From the NCBI GenBank assembly GCA_035574155.1, contig DATLZD010000062.1, forward strand, positions 3,369 through 67,368: DNA of 64,000 nucleotides, written 5' to 3'. Of this stretch, positions 1 through 7,574 are shown one piece after another. Position 1 is the stretch's first letter, and each line of letters begins with the position of its first letter. Source of the stretch: HRBIN24 sp035574155. GTDB taxonomy: Bacteria > Chloroflexota > Dehalococcoidia > SM23-28-2 > HRBIN24. The notes beneath the pieces were generated by a model. That model saw nothing but the letters and a program-made list of their open reading frames with translations. It made no database searches and was not told the origin of the DNA. Both the position numbers and the translations under genes were made by a program.

Positions 1-1
1 C

Positions 2-1465
2 GGCGTGGGCACCATCGCCGCTGGGGTGGCCAAGGCCTATGCCGATTACATACAGATCTCGGGCTCGGAGGGTGGCACCGGCGCCTCGCCCCTGTCGTCC
101 ATCAAGAACGCGGGCTGCCCCTGGGAGCTGGGGCTGGCTGAGACCCAGCAGGTCCTGATGCTCAACGGCCTGCGGGGGAGGGTGCGGCTGCGCACCGACG
201 GCGGCCTGAAGACGGGGTGGGACGTGGTGAAGGCGGCCCTGCTGGGGGCAGACGAGTACGGCTTCGGCACCGCCGCCCTCATCGCCATCGGCTGCGACAT
301 GGCCCGCCAGTGCCACCTGAACACCTGCCCCACCGGCATCGCCACCCAGCGCCGTGACCTCATCGACAAGCGGTTCCAGGGGCGGCCGGAGCACGTGGTC
401 AACTACTTCACCTTCGTGGCCGAGGAGGTGCGGGAGGTCCTGGCCTTCATGGGCTATCGGCGGCTGGAGGAGGTTATCGGTCGGGTGGACCTGCTGGCCC
501 CGCGGGAGCTGCCGGAGGGGCACCGGGGCCGCACCCTCACCCTGGAGGCGGTGCTGGCCGACGTGGACCCTGCCCGCGTCTCGCCGCGGCGCTGTGTCCA
601 GCCCCGCAACGACCGTCCCCATCCTTGTGCCGACGACCGCATCTGGGAGCAGGTCCGGCCTGCCCTGGAGGAGGGCCGTCCCGTGCGGGTGGAGACGGAG
701 ATCCGCAACTCCGACCTGGCGGCGGGGGCGCGCATCGCCGGTGCCATCGCCCAGCGCTACCGGCTGGAGGGGCTGCCGGAGGGCACCATCGAGATCGTCT
801 ACCGTGGCAGCGCCGGCCAGAGCTTCGGCGCCTGGTGCGCCAACGGGATGCGCCTGGTCCTGGAGGGGGAGGCCAACGACTACGTGGGCAAGGGCATGAG
901 CGGCGGCGAGATCATCGTCCGCCCGCCCAGGGACGCCCCCTACGACAGCCACCTGAACGTCATCGTCGGCAACACGGTGCTCTACGGGGCCACCGGTGGC
1001 AAGCTGTTCGTGGCAGGCCGCGCCGGCGAGCGCTTCGCCGTGCGCAACTCGGGGGCCATTGCCGTGGTGGAGGGCGCCGGCGACCACTGCTGCGAATACA
1101 TGACCCAGGGGCTGGTGGTGGTGCTGGGGCGGACGGGCCGCAACTTCGGCGCCGGCATGTCCTGGGGCCACGCCTTCGTCCTGGACGAGGACGGGACCTT
1201 CCCCCGGCGCTACAACCCCGAGCTCATCACCGTCCAGCGGGTGGAGCAGCCCGAGGACGAGGCCCTGCTCCGCTCCCTCATCGAGGAGCACGCCCACAAG
1301 ACGGGCAGCCGCTGGGCACGCCATATCCTGGATCACTGGGACCGTTTCCTGCCCCTGTTCTGGAAGGTGGTGCCCCTTTCGGTGCCCATGGACGTCATGG
1401 GGCACGCCATCCACCGCCGGGAGGGCCACGAGGCCCAGGCCGGCGCCACCCCCAGCCACCCCTAG
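2..1465 (+). CDS. gltB: Glutamate synthase large subunit, C-terminal part (5' end outside window)
   Basis: Glutamate synthase makes two glutamates from 2-oxoglutarate and glutamine. The visible 487 residues begin inside the FMN-binding barrel (GGTGASP and PWELGLAE motifs). A 3Fe-4S site follows, with Cys at visible residues about 98, 104 and 109 (C-x5-C-x4-C, then PTGIATQ). The rest is the C-terminal glycine-rich beta-helix domain with repeated GKGMSGG and GATGGKLF-type turns. The reading frame is open at the window edge, so the amidotransferase domain lies upstream. No small NADPH-binding subunit (gltD) follows, so the electron donor cannot be decided here. Confidence 0.96.
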   Translation, partial: GVGTIAAGVAKAYADYIQISGSEGGTGASPLSSIKNAGCPWELGLAETQQVLMLNGLRGRVRLRTDGGLKTGWDVVKAALLGADEYGFGTAALIAIGCDMARQCHLNTCPTGIATQRRDLIDKRFQGRPEHVVNYFTFVAEEVREVLAFMGYRRLEEVIGRVDLLAPRELPEGHRGRTLTLEAVLADVDPARVSPRRCVQPRNDRPHPCADDRIWEQVRPALEEGRPVRVETEIRNSDLAAGARIAGAIAQRYRLEGLPEGTIEIVYRGSAGQSFGAWCANGMRLVLEGEANDYVGKGMSGGEIIVRPPRDAPYDSHLNVIVGNTVLYGATGGKLFVAGRAGERFAVRNSGAIAVVEGAGDHCCEYMTQGLVVVLGRTGRNFGAGMSWGHAFVLDEDGTFPRRYNPELITVQRVEQPEDEALLRSLIEEHAHKTGSRWARHILDHWDRFLPLFWKVVPLSVPMDVMGHAIHRREGHEAQAGATPSHP

Positions 1466-1485
1466 CGGAGGCCGGACCCCTGCGC

Positions 1486-1491
1486 TATACT
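1486..1491 (+). promoter_or_regulatory. Candidate -10 element (TATACT) for the Fe-S carrier gene
   Basis: TATACT lies just past the glutamate synthase stop and 44 bases before the next start codon. It is the hexamer seen before several other genes here. No good -35 is visible, so the call is tentative. Confidence 0.35.
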
Positions 1492-1535
1492 ACCCTTGGA
1501 GCTACAGCTACCGGAGCAGAGCGAGGGGAGCGGCC

Positions 1536-1895
1536 ATGATCACCATGACTGAGCGGGCAGCCAGCAAGGCTAAGGAGATACTGGCCCAGAAGGGCGTTGG
1601 GCCCGAGGGCGGGCTGCGTGTCTTCGTGGTCGGCGGCGGCTGCTCTGGCTACCAGTATGGCATGGCCCTTGCCCGCGAGGTGGAGGAGGACGACTTCGTC
1701 ATCGAGCAGGACGGCGTGCGCTTGGTGGTGGATCCCGAGAGCGCGGCCCTCCTGGAGGGGGCCGAGATCGACTACGTGGACGACCTGATGAAGGCCGGCT
1801 TCACCATTTACAACCCCAACGCCGTGCGCACCTGCGCCTGCGGCCATTCCTTCTCCACCGCCGAGGGCGGCGGCGCCCCCAGGCCCTGCCACTAG
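1536..1895 (+). CDS. A-type iron-sulfur carrier protein (HesB/IscA/ErpA family)
   Basis: A 119-residue A-type scaffold that delivers Fe-S clusters to apoproteins in the cytoplasm. The three cluster cysteines are in place: Cys36 in GGGCSGYQY, and Cys100 and Cys102 near the C-terminus. The last pair reads C-A-C rather than the usual C-G-C. The ATG follows GAGGGGAG at good spacing; a second in-frame ATG three codons later is possible. It sits directly after glutamate synthase, an Fe-S enzyme, but has its own candidate -10. The tail GGGAPRPCH is longer than usual and carries an extra Cys. Confidence 0.93.
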   Translation: MITMTERAASKAKEILAQKGVGPEGGLRVFVVGGGCSGYQYGMALAREVEEDDFVIEQDGVRLVVDPESAALLEGAEIDYVDDLMKAGFTIYNPNAVRTCACGHSFSTAEGGGAPRPCH

Positions 1896-1916
1896 GCGTC
1901 GGCGCCGCCCCGGCCG

Positions 1917-2336
1917 GTGCGCCTCTGGAGCCTCCACCCCCGCTATCTGGACCAGCAGGGGCTGCTGGCCCTGTGGCGTGAGGCCCTCCTGGCCCGCGCT
2001 GTGCTGGCCGGACGCACCAGGGGTTATCGCCACCATCCCCAGTTGGAGCGCTTCCGACGCTGCCCAGACCCCCTGGCCGCCCTGGACGCCTATCTGCTCC
2101 ACGTCCGTCAGGAGGGGCTGCGCAGGGGCTACCGCTTCTGTGCCCACGACCCGGCCCCTGGCGCCTTTGGGCTGACGGTGACCACAGGACAGCTGGCCTA
2201 TGAGCTGGAGCACCTGCGGAGGAAGTTGGCTGTCCGCGCCCCTGACTGGGCGCGTTGCCTGCCCCAAGGCCTGCCGGAGCCGCACCCACTGTTCAGGGTA
2301 GTGGAGGGCGACGTGGAGCCGTGGGAGCGCCCGTAA
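1917..2336 (+). CDS. Pyrimidine-dimer DNA glycosylase-like protein (T4 endonuclease V family)
   Basis: A 139-residue protein starting MRLWSLHPRYLD, typical of bacterial members of the Pyr_excise family related to T4 endonuclease V, which removes UV photodimers. Glu22 in LWREAL aligns with catalytic Glu23 (YREL) of the phage enzyme. The phage nucleophile is the alpha-amine of Thr2; here residue 2 is Arg, so Met removal is not expected and the chemistry is uncertain. The start is GTG, 21 bases after the preceding stop, probably cotranscribed. Function is from family resemblance. Confidence 0.75.
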   Translation: MRLWSLHPRYLDQQGLLALWREALLARAVLAGRTRGYRHHPQLERFRRCPDPLAALDAYLLHVRQEGLRRGYRFCAHDPAPGAFGLTVTTGQLAYELEHLRRKLAVRAPDWARCLPQGLPEPHPLFRVVEGDVEPWERP

Positions 2337-2416
2337 CGGGGGGAAGGACGGCGGCCTGTCTTTACAAGGGGGCGCTCGGCCGTTAGCCTACCTACTGGCC
2401 CCATAGGAGGTGAGCC

Positions 2417-2866
2417 ATGGCCTACTGGATCGTCGTCGGCTCCGAGGAGAACTTTCGCATCGCCCAGGAGCGCGGCTTCGACCTGTTCGGCTTCAAGAGC
2501 ACGCGCCGCCGCGAGACGTCGCGCATGGCCCCCGGCGACAAGCTCATCTTCTATCTCACGGGCATCATGAAGTTCGGAGGCATCGCCACCGTCACCTCTA
2601 ACGTCTTCGAGGACCACACCCCCGTCTTCCGGTCCAAGAAGGCCGGGGAGGACTACCCGTTCCGGGTGCGGGTCCAGCCCGACATCTTGCTGCGCCCTGA
2701 CCAGTACCTGGACGTGAAGGAGATCGCGCCGCGGCTGGCCTACACCAAGAAGTGGCCCCCAGAGCACTGGCGACTGGCCTTCCAGGGCAACCTGCACGAG
2801 ATACCAGAGGAGGACTACCAGCTCATTCGTCGGGAGATGGAGGCGGCCCTCACGGGCAGCCGCTAG
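2417..2866 (+). CDS. EVE domain-containing protein
   Basis: A 149-residue EVE (PUA-like) protein. It opens MAYWIVVGSEENF and keeps the aromatic and basic residues of the modified-base pocket region (GDKLIFYLTG, GIATVTS). EVE domains bind modified bases in DNA or RNA; which target this one reads is unknown. The start is fixed by GGAGGTGA seven bases upstream of the ATG. It lies next to a pyrimidine-dimer glycosylase-like gene, which fits a nucleic-acid-maintenance context without proving it. Confidence 0.88.
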   Translation: MAYWIVVGSEENFRIAQERGFDLFGFKSTRRRETSRMAPGDKLIFYLTGIMKFGGIATVTSNVFEDHTPVFRSKKAGEDYPFRVRVQPDILLRPDQYLDVKEIAPRLAYTKKWPPEHWRLAFQGNLHEIPEEDYQLIRREMEAALTGSR

Positions 2867-2909
2867 CTATTGCCCCAAGGCCCGGCGACGGTTACCATAC
2901 GTCATCGCT

Positions 2910-3842
2910 ATGGACGACCCCCTGACGCCCCCTGGGCGAGAGGCCACCCTGGCCACCGGCCCTCTCACCCTGCGCGACAAGCTGGCAGCGGGCCGCTTCG
3001 TGGTCAGCGTGGAGATAGACCCGCCTGTTGGCCTGGACGCCCGCCGCGCCCTGCGGGCCGCTGCCCTGATGAAGGAGGCGGGGGCCGATGCTGTCAACGT
3101 CGGGGACTCCCCCACCGCCCGCGTGCGCATGAGCCCCTGGGCCCTCTGCCTCCTCATCCAGCGGGAGGTGGGCATCGAGACGGTGATGCACTACACCACC
3201 CGCGACCGCAATGCCATGGCCATCCACTCGGATATGGTGGGCTGCCATGCCCTGGGTGTCCGCAACATCCTCTGCCTGCGGGGCGACCCACCCGAGCTGG
3301 GCGGCTACAAGGACGTTATCGGCGTCTGGGACATCTCGGCGGTGGGCCTGGTCCGGGTCTTGCGACTGCTGAACGAGGGGCTGGACTGGACAGGGCGGCC
3401 CATAGGCCGGAGGGCCAGCTTCCTGATAGGGGCTGCCTGCAATCCTAACGCCGACCCCCTCGGCCCGGAGGTGCGGCTGATGCGGCGCAAGGTGGAGGCG
3501 GGCGCCCACTTCTTCGTCAGCCAGAACGTCTTCGACCCCGAACGGCTGGAACGTTTCCTGGAGGCGGCGGCACCCTTCCAGCGGCCCATCATCGTCGGCG
3601 TCCTGCCCCTCCACAGCTACGAGCATGCCCAGCGTCTCCACCAGGAGGTGCCGGGCATGTATATACCGGAGGAGGTCCGGGAGCGGCTGCGGCGGGCAGG
3701 CCCCGATGCCCCCCAGGAGGGGAAGGCCATCGCCCGCGAGGTGATGGCCCTCTGCCGCCAGCGGGCGGCCGGCGTCTACCTGGTCCCCACCCACGGAAAC
3801 TTCGAGCTGGTGGCCGAGCTGGTGGCCGAGGGCAGGGGGTAG
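2910..3842 (+). CDS. metF: Methylenetetrahydrofolate reductase family protein
   Basis: A 310-residue TIM-barrel flavoprotein of the MetF family, which reduces 5,10-methylene-THF to 5-methyl-THF. Visible signatures are VSVEIDPP near the N-terminus (the catalytic Glu strand), NVGDSP, HYTTRDRN, LCLRGDPP, GAACNPNADP and a FFVSQNVFD strand late in the barrel. The ATG has no clear Shine-Dalgarno. The next gene, a flavin reductase, begins one base after this stop, so the two are coupled and the reductase may supply reduced flavin or be a redox partner (inference). Confidence 0.9.
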   Translation: MDDPLTPPGREATLATGPLTLRDKLAAGRFVVSVEIDPPVGLDARRALRAAALMKEAGADAVNVGDSPTARVRMSPWALCLLIQREVGIETVMHYTTRDRNAMAIHSDMVGCHALGVRNILCLRGDPPELGGYKDVIGVWDISAVGLVRVLRLLNEGLDWTGRPIGRRASFLIGAACNPNADPLGPEVRLMRRKVEAGAHFFVSQNVFDPERLERFLEAAAPFQRPIIVGVLPLHSYEHAQRLHQEVPGMYIPEEVRERLRRAGPDAPQEGKAIAREVMALCRQRAAGVYLVPTHGNFELVAELVAEGRG

Positions 3843-4400
3843 GTGGCAGGAGTGGCCCAGGACAGGACGCCGCCCAAGAAAGAGAGGGACCCCATCGCCG
3901 ATGCCCTGGAGATGATGGTCTATGGCCTCTACATTGTGGGCTCCTACAAGGGGGACGAGGTCAACGGCATGATGGCCGACTGGGTGATGCAGGTCTCATT
4001 CCGTCCCCGCCTGCTGCTGGTGGCCCTGGAAAGGGACGCCCGCACGCTGGAGAACGTGCGGGCCACCGGCGCTTTCACCGTCAATATGCTGGGCACCGAG
4101 GAGGCCGATATTGAGCTGGCCCGCAAGTTCGCCCAGCCCTACTACGCCGCCAAGGTGGAGGGCCGCCCCGAGGAGGAGGCCGCCAAGGTCTACCGCAAGC
4201 TGGAGGGCATCCCCTACAGCCGCAGCCGTAGCGGCTGCCCCGTTCTGGACGACGCCGTGGCCTGGCTGGAGTGTCAGGTGGAACAAGAGGTGGAGGCGGG
4301 CGACCATGTGCTGGTCATCGGGCGGGTGGTGGACGGCGACGTCCGCCGCTACGGGCCCATCCTGAGCTCCGAGGTGACGGGCTGGACTTATTCAGGCTGA
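3843..4400 (+). CDS. Flavin reductase-like FMN-binding split-barrel protein
   Basis: A 185-residue flavin_reduct-type protein. The core runs from about residue 25 (MMVYGLYIVGS) through VSFRPRLLLVALE, TLENVRATGAFTVNML to VIGRVVDG and ends EVTGWTYSG. Such proteins bind FMN and use NAD(P)H to reduce flavin or pass electrons to a partner. The GTG immediately after the MetF TAG is taken as start; GTG at 3852 is an alternative. Tight coupling with the MetF gene suggests joint work in one-carbon metabolism or a shared flavin pool. Confidence 0.85.
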   Translation: MAGVAQDRTPPKKERDPIADALEMMVYGLYIVGSYKGDEVNGMMADWVMQVSFRPRLLLVALERDARTLENVRATGAFTVNMLGTEEADIELARKFAQPYYAAKVEGRPEEEAAKVYRKLEGIPYSRSRSGCPVLDDAVAWLECQVEQEVEAGDHVLVIGRVVDGDVRRYGPILSSEVTGWTYSG

Positions 4401-4436
4401 GGGACGCCTGGCTGCCCTCCTCGGTCTGTAAACGGT

Positions 4437-4452
4437 CAAAATAGCTATTTTG
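4437..4452. promoter_or_regulatory. Perfect 16-bp AT-rich palindrome, operator-like
   Basis: CAAAATAGCTATTTTG reads the same on both strands. It sits in an unusually AT-rich island (about 4430-4500) within GC-rich surroundings, ahead of TTGACT (4466) and TAAAAT (4485). Those two boxes are only 13 bases apart, so they do not form a standard sigma-70 pair. It may be a repressor operator for a downstream transcript. Confidence 0.5.
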
Positions 4453-4753
4453 CAGCCGCAACATATTGACTTCTTGTCCTCCGCTAAAATAACCTTCCTT
4501 TGACCCTGTCCCACGTTGGAACCGAGGGGAAAAAGGGCGGGCACGGGCGGGGGGCGACCCCTAGGCCCGCTACTGGTCGGTGGCAGGACGCGCCAGGCTG
4601 CTGCGGTAGAGAAGGCTTGTCCGCAGCGATCAATGACCTCCAAGTGCCAAGGAGTAGGAGGCGAGGGGGATTGACGAGGCCCCTCATGGCTTCCCTCGAC
4701 GGCGGCGAGGGCGGTAGGGGCCGGCACCGATGGCGTGTGGGGTGTGGGGAGGG
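4453..4753 (+). other. Noncoding interval with several hairpins, possible structured RNA or long leader
   Basis: This 362-bp gap between genes has no convincing ORF. It holds hairpins: GCTGCGG (4600-4606) with CCGCAGC (4621-4627); a GAGGGG/CCCCTC pair near 4660-4690; and CCCTCG/CGAGGG near 4695-4715. It lies between an AT-rich promoter-like island and the gene at 4763. I do not recognise a known RNA family (no RNase P, SRP, tmRNA or riboswitch core seen). Confidence 0.3.
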
Positions 4754-4762
4754 GTGGTGCTC

Positions 4763-5071
4763 GTGAGCCTCTACTACATCATCTGCTGCGAGGCGATCCC
4801 TGGGGAGGAGGAGAACCTGGACGACTTCCTCAACAACAGGGCAGTCCCCTTTTGGGTGGCCCAGCCGGGGGTGAGGGCGGTCCAGGTCCTGGGGACCCTC
4901 CTCAGCGACGACTCGCGCCGGCTCATCATCGTGGAGGTGGCCGACCTGGAAGACCTGGAGCGGATCCAGTCCCAGAGGGAGCACCGTCACCTGCGACGGG
5001 AGATGCTGGGCTACGCCGCCCGGGCCAGCTCCCAGATCTACTATACGGTGACCTTCGTGTCGGCCCCTTAA
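4763..5071 (+). CDS. Small conserved-type hypothetical protein, likely dimeric alpha/beta-barrel fold
   Basis: About 102 residues starting MSLYYIICCEAIPGEE. The layout, a beta strand, a helix with DDFLNN, strands VRAVQVLG and RRLIIVEVADLEDLERI, a helix and a final strand YYTVTF, resembles NIPSNAP/EthD-type ferredoxin-like barrels. No catalytic motif is visible. GTG 4763 is chosen because GGGGAGGGG lies 9 bases upstream; an upstream in-frame ATG (4730) lacks this. Its stop shares the bases TTAA with the convergent DinB-type gene. Confidence 0.65.
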   Translation: MSLYYIICCEAIPGEEENLDDFLNNRAVPFWVAQPGVRAVQVLGTLLSDDSRRLIIVEVADLEDLERIQSQREHRHLRREMLGYAARASSQIYYTVTFVSAP

Positions 5072-5553
5072 GGGGCGTCCAGGTCCGGCTCCTCCAGCAG
5101 GGCCTTCAGGCGTCGCACCTGCCAGAGGTGCTCCAGGTCGTGCTGGGCCAGCTCGCGGACCAGTTGGGCCACGGTGACGGTCCCACGCAGGGGGTGGCGA
5201 CAGGGCCGCTGCCACTCCTCATCGCTGAGGGACCAGAGCAGGTGCAGGAGACGTCGGCGCAGGCCTGCCATCTCCTCGGCCAGGGCGCCCACGTCCTGGT
5301 CCTGGTAGCCCCGCTCCTGCGGCAGGGCGTCCAGGTCACGGTGGGGCAGGGGTCGGCCCGCCAGGGCGGCCTGGACCTGCTCCAAGGCCAGGGCCTGGGC
5401 GTCCCGCAGGTGCCCCAGCACCTCTTTCAGGCTCCACTCGTCGGGAGAGGGGCGAAAGGCGAGGGCCGCCTCCCCTAGCTCCAGCAGCTCCTCCAGGAGC
5501 TGGTCGCCCGCCTCCCGCAGGGCCTTCAGCAGGAAGTCATGGTCGGCACCCAT
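5068..5553 (-). CDS. DinB-family four-helix metal-binding protein
   Basis: A 161-residue helical protein of the DinB/DUF664 type. Putative metal ligands are the His in LGHLRDAQ (near residue 48) and the two in QHDLEHLWQ near the C-terminus. PSPDEWSLKEVLGHL is the family's usual start of helix 2. Family members are often thiol-dependent transferases or hydrolases; the substrate here is unknown. It is convergent with the small protein at 4763 and shares the TTAA stop palindrome. Confidence 0.85.
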   Translation of the reverse strand: MGADHDFLLKALREAGDQLLEELLELGEAALAFRPSPDEWSLKEVLGHLRDAQALALEQVQAALAGRPLPHRDLDALPQERGYQDQDVGALAEEMAGLRRRLLHLLWSLSDEEWQRPCRHPLRGTVTVAQLVRELAQHDLEHLWQVRRLKALLEEPDLDAP

Positions 5554-5601
5554 CCCAGGCCATTGTAGGGTGTGGGGGTGCCGCTGCTGGAGGGGCCCGC
5601 C

Positions 5602-6840
5602 TCAGGAAGCGGCCCGCAGGCCGGCCGCGGCCGCAGCGGCGGCCAGGGGTGCCGACTCCCAGGGCAGGGATAGCTGTCGAGGGGCCTCCTCATGGTTGCG
5701 GGCCCATAGGGCACGGGCGGCAGCGCGGTCGGCCAGGTAGCGCCCGTCCAGGAGGACGAAGGGGAGGGCCCGCCCCACCACGACCCCCAGCGCCCGCAGC
5801 TCCTCCAGGCCGCGGATGGCCCCCTGGCGTCGGCGCCGGAGGATGCGGCTGGCGCTCTCGGGGCCGATGCCGGGGACCCGCAGCAGCCACTCCCGCGGTG
5901 CTCGGTTCACCTCCACTGGGAACAGCTCCGGGTGGCGCAGCGCCCAGGCCAACTTGGGGTCCATGTGCTGGGGCAGGGAGCCGTCGGCCTGGAAGGGCAA
6001 CTCCTCCAGGCGGAACCCGTAAAAGCGCAGCAGCCAGTCGGCCTGGTAGAGGCGGTGCTCCCGTAGCTTGGGGGCCGGCGGGGCCAGCACCTCACCACAT
6101 ACCGGGTGGTAGGCGCTGTAGTAGACACGTCGCATCCCCAGCTCGTCGTAGAGCCATTGGGTGGTGGTCAGGATGTCGCGGTCGCTGTCGCCGGCAGCGC
6201 CCACCACCATCTGGGTTATCTGCCCGGCCCGCAGCCTGTCGGGATGCCGCGACTGCAGCCGCTGCACCTCACGCATGGGGGCCACCAGGTCTCGCCAGAA
6301 GTCCTTGCTAGGGGCGATGCGGGCCAGGTGCTCCGGGGTAGGCGCCTCCAGGTTGATGCTCACCCGGTCGGCCAGCTCGAAGGCGCGGAGGACGTAGTCG
6401 GGGGATTGGCCGGGCATGATCTTGAGGTGGATATAGCCGCGGTAACGGTAGCGGCACCGCAGGATCTCGGCCGTCTCGATGATCTTCTCGGCGCTGCGGT
6501 CGGCTCCACCGGCCACCCCTGAGCTGAGGAACAGGCCGGCCACCATCCCCCGTTCGGCCATCTGCATGAAGGTCCGGGCCAGCTCCTCGGGGCGGAAGGA
6601 GGCGCGGCGGGCATCGCGGTGGCGGTTTATGGCGCAGTAGCGGCAGTCCAGCTCGCAGACGTTGGTGCGCAGGGCCCGCAGGAGGGGTACGCGGCGTCGT
6701 CCGCCAGCGGCAGCCCAGTATACCCCGGCGGCTCCCGGCGCCTGCCGCATCTGGGGCGAGTGGGCCGGCGAGTAGGCCGTCCCCTCCTCGTCCAGGTCCT
6801 CGGTGCCGCCCAGCAGCCGTAGCTTCTCTTCTACTTCCAT
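5602..6840 (-). CDS. Putative DNA modification/repair radical SAM protein (UDG-linked)
   Basis: A 412-residue radical SAM protein. The cluster motif is Cys62-x3-Cys66-x2-Cys69 (VCELDCRYC). A helix-hairpin-helix (LLRVPGIGPESASRIL) lies at about 320-345, pointing to DNA binding. This matches the radical-SAM family known to be encoded next to a uracil-DNA glycosylase, as here (divergent UDG at 6942). The start at 6840 (MEVEEK) follows AGGTGGTG; upstream in-frame codons look noncoding. The reaction is unknown; a role in a DNA lesion or base modification is inferred from HhH plus linkage. Confidence 0.88.
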   Translation of the reverse strand: MEVEEKLRLLGGTEDLDEEGTAYSPAHSPQMRQAPGAAGVYWAAAGGRRRVPLLRALRTNVCELDCRYCAINRHRDARRASFRPEELARTFMQMAERGMVAGLFLSSGVAGGADRSAEKIIETAEILRCRYRYRGYIHLKIMPGQSPDYVLRAFELADRVSINLEAPTPEHLARIAPSKDFWRDLVAPMREVQRLQSRHPDRLRAGQITQMVVGAAGDSDRDILTTTQWLYDELGMRRVYYSAYHPVCGEVLAPPAPKLREHRLYQADWLLRFYGFRLEELPFQADGSLPQHMDPKLAWALRHPELFPVEVNRAPREWLLRVPGIGPESASRILRRRRQGAIRGLEELRALGVVVGRALPFVLLDGRYLADRAAARALWARNHEEAPRQLSLPWESAPLAAAAAAAGLRAAS

Positions 6841-6856
6841 GCCCCCACACCACCTG

Positions 6857-6876
6857 ATTAGCACATGTATTCTAAT
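6857..6876. promoter_or_regulatory. Inverted repeat in the divergent radical-SAM/UDG promoter region
   Basis: ATTAG (6857-6861) and CTAAT (6872-6876) flank ten bases in the only AT-rich patch of the 101-bp divergent spacer. It could be an operator controlling both genes. Arms are short, so the call is weak. Confidence 0.3.
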
Positions 6877-6941
6877 GGGCCGCCGCGGGGGATACAAGGT
6901 CCCCTTGGCACGTAACGGCAGCCGGGGCAAAATGGGGGCGG

Positions 6942-7535
6942 GTGTCCGGGGAGGCGTCCTTTCGGGAGCTCTGCCGCCGGGTGGCCGCCTGCTACGCCTG
7001 CCCGGCGATGCGTCACGTGCACGTGCTGGGCGAGGCCAACGGCCCCCTGGAGGCCCGGGCCATGTTCGTGGGTGAGGCGCCCGGCAGGCTGGGGGCTGCC
7101 CGCACCGGCGTCCCCTTCACCAGCGACCAGTCGGGCCGACGTTTCCAGGAGCTGCTGTCCCTGGCCGGGCTGGAGCGGCAGGAGGTCTTCGTCACCAATG
7201 CCGTCCTCTGCCACCCCGACGGCGGCGGTCACAACCGCCGCCCCTCCCGCCACGAGGTGCAGGCCTGCTCGCGCTGGCTAGCGGCCCAGTTGGAGCTGGT
7301 CCAGGCGCCGGTGGTGGTGACGCTGGGGGAGGTGGCCCTGGCGGCCCTGCGCCTAGTGTCCCCGCATCCCTACGTGCTGCGCCATCAGGTGGGGCAGGTC
7401 CTGCCCTGGGCCGGGCGGGTGCTGGTGCCCCTCTATCATCCGTCGCCGCGGGCGGCCAACCACCGCCCGCTGGCCCTGCAAGCCGAGGACTTTCGCCGCC
7501 TGGGCCAGATCGTGAAAACATTCACGCATCGTTGA
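6942..7535 (+). CDS. Uracil-DNA glycosylase, family 4/5-type with Fe-S cysteines
   Basis: A 197-residue UDG that removes uracil from DNA. Motif A is GEAPG (44-48), motif B is HPSPR (166-170). Four candidate 4Fe-4S ligands are visible: Cys17, Cys20, Cys90 and Cys109. The family is common in thermophiles and radical-SAM-linked loci. The GTG start follows a G-rich SD-like stretch. It is transcribed away from the radical SAM gene across a short shared spacer, supporting joint regulation. Confidence 0.9.
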   Translation: MSGEASFRELCRRVAACYACPAMRHVHVLGEANGPLEARAMFVGEAPGRLGAARTGVPFTSDQSGRRFQELLSLAGLERQEVFVTNAVLCHPDGGGHNRRPSRHEVQACSRWLAAQLELVQAPVVVTLGEVALAALRLVSPHPYVLRHQVGQVLPWAGRVLVPLYHPSPRAANHRPLALQAEDFRRLGQIVKTFTHR

Positions 7536-7561
7536 CCGTGCCCAGGCCTGCCGCCCATAAT
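7532..7561 (+). promoter_or_regulatory. Sigma-70-type promoter TTGACC-N18-CATAAT
   Basis: TTGACC (7532-7537) overlaps the UDG stop and CATAAT (7556-7561) lies 18 bases on. The -10 covers the ATG at 7560, so that codon cannot start translation from this promoter. The ATG at 7575, about 7 bases past the expected transcription start, is favoured. Confidence 0.6.
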
Positions 7562-7574
7562 GGGTCTTGCCGGG

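Noticed and set aside
4466..4490. TTGACT and TAAAAT as a sigma-70 promoter
   Set aside because: The spacer is 13 bases, too short for a standard promoter; kept only as part of the AT-rich island.
4500..4766. An 88-codon frame in the noncoding gap
   Set aside because: Gly/Arg/Trp-rich composition, no ribosome site, and it overlaps hairpins; not like a real protein.
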